Below, one piece after another: positions 63,391-64,000 of a stretch of 64,000 nt of DNA (its first letter is position 1; every line of letters begins with the position of its first letter). The notes under the pieces are model-generated. The model did no database searches. It worked only from the letters and a program-made list of their open reading frames with translations, and was not told where the DNA came from. The DNA comes from Adineta ricciae. Its lineage: Eukaryota; Rotifera; Eurotatoria; Adinetida; Adinetidae. The stretch is from contig CAJNOJ010000008.1 in assembly GCA_905250025.1 (NCBI GenBank), positions 1 through 64,000 of the forward strand, in the 5' to 3' direction. The position numbers were made by a program, and so were the translations under genes.

Positions 63391-64000
63391 ATGAACAACG
63401 ACCACCATTATCAACATCATCCACGAACGGTCATACCCGTGACGGTAAATCCAAGCGATGATCAACGTTTCATACGTTTTCGCTCATCGGACGGACCATC
63501 AAATGATACACATGATCGAATGAGTACACGTATGCGTGATTTTGAAGATGAATGTCGCCGATGGCGAGAAAAATTTTTCAATGAATCAAGAACTGAGCCC
63601 AGCTCGTTTCCATCGTCGTCTCTCGTGCATTCAAAACCGCGAATGCGCGTCGATTTTCCTGATTTTCCTGAGTTCGGTGGAGTTGATTGGCCAACCTTTC
63701 GAGGATCGGCATCTGGCATAGGCTCAACTGCGAATACATCGGGTCAACGTGCATTCATCGAAGAAGACAATGACGGACGAAAGAAATATAAAATTCAATT
63801 TGATATTGGAGAATTTCGTCCCGAAGAATTGAATGTCAAAGTTGATGGTCGAATGTTAATAGTTAAAGGTGATCGTCAAGTCAAAGTTGGCAATGCGACT
63901 GAATCAAAGCAATTTAATCGTGAATTAACTTTACCCGAATTCGTCGATGCGAAAACTCTGCAATCTTATCTCGCCGAAGACGGTCAATTAACAATGGAAG
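63391..64000 (+). CDS. Small heat-shock protein (Hsp20/alpha-crystallin), 3' partial
   Basis: An open frame from ATG 63391 runs to the window end (203 codons) with no intron. The N-terminal region of about 125 residues is hydrophilic and contains a Trp/Phe-rich piece (DDRMSTRM-like Arg/Asp stretch, then CRRWREKFFNESR) and FPDFPEFGGVDWPTF. The alpha-crystallin domain starts near residue 125: KYKIQFDIGEFRPEELNVKV, then GRMLIVKGDRQV, SKQFNRELTLPEFVDAKTL, and DGQLTME at the edge, where the family normally has DGxLTIEAP. These ATP-independent chaperones hold unfolding proteins as oligomers and are often abundant in stress-tolerant animals. The C-terminal extension, with its IXI motif, lies outside the window. 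An upstream ORF in another frame overlaps the start, so a longer N-terminus by splicing cannot be ruled out. Confidence 0.85.
   Translation, partial: MNNDHHYQHHPRTVIPVTVNPSDDQRFIRFRSSDGPSNDTHDRMSTRMRDFEDECRRWREKFFNESRTEPSSFPSSSLVHSKPRMRVDFPDFPEFGGVDWPTFRGSASGIGSTANTSGQRAFIEEDNDGRKKYKIQFDIGEFRPEELNVKVDGRMLIVKGDRQVKVGNATESKQFNRELTLPEFVDAKTLQSYLAEDGQLTME

Overview
The window is nuclear DNA of a small, compact-genome animal. Genes are densely packed on both strands, and almost every coding region is cut by GT-AG introns of about 45-60 nt. AATAAA signals follow several genes, and no transposon, rRNA or prokaryotic operon structure was recognised. The mix fits a bdelloid rotifer or close relative (inference): AT-rich introns, animal genes (L-type calcium channel, MRG15-like, DNAJC27-like, acylglycerol kinase, PHRF1-like) next to bacterial-looking genes (a ParA-type ATPase and an esterase), and a pyrimidine-rich stretch ending in AG just before many start codons, as spliced-leader trans-splicing would leave. 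All exon joins given here were worked out by eye from splice sites and reading phase.

Left part (1-16.8 kb): the end of a coiled-coil gene; a PIN-like/zinc-finger gene (-) divergent from an NSE4 kleisin (+); a tiny basic YABBY/HMG-like protein; a RING-PHD protein of PHRF1 type; an intronless membrane-anchored alpha/beta hydrolase; a 4.5 kb gene-poor stretch; and a five-exon ParA-like ATPase.

Middle (16.8-31.6 kb): a secreted protein with one Ly6/uPAR-like module and about 32 EGF repeats, built from symmetric phase-1 exons with near-identical duplicated blocks. Convergent to it lies a second secreted, modular protein of unknown family (-), which shares a 460 bp divergent promoter region with an MRG15-like chromatin reader. 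A Gly/Tyr/Pro/Met/Cys-rich protein (-) follows.

Right part (32.8-64 kb): DNAJC27-like Rab/J protein; mitochondrial-type acylglycerol kinase; a PAS-domain regulator with a GC-AG intron; a long Ser/Thr-rich protein of unknown function; a bacterial-like esterase (-); then a complete L-type (Cav1) calcium channel alpha-1 gene of about 44 exons. The channel gene has a pair of 97-nt mutually exclusive EF-hand exons, a 21-nt microexon in the IVS3-S4 linker and a possible distal last exon beyond a tRNA-Ser(TGA) gene. The window ends inside a small heat-shock protein gene.

The genes do not form a pathway. Shared logic is seen mainly in gene architecture: exon shuffling, exon duplication, divergent promoters and probable trans-splicing.
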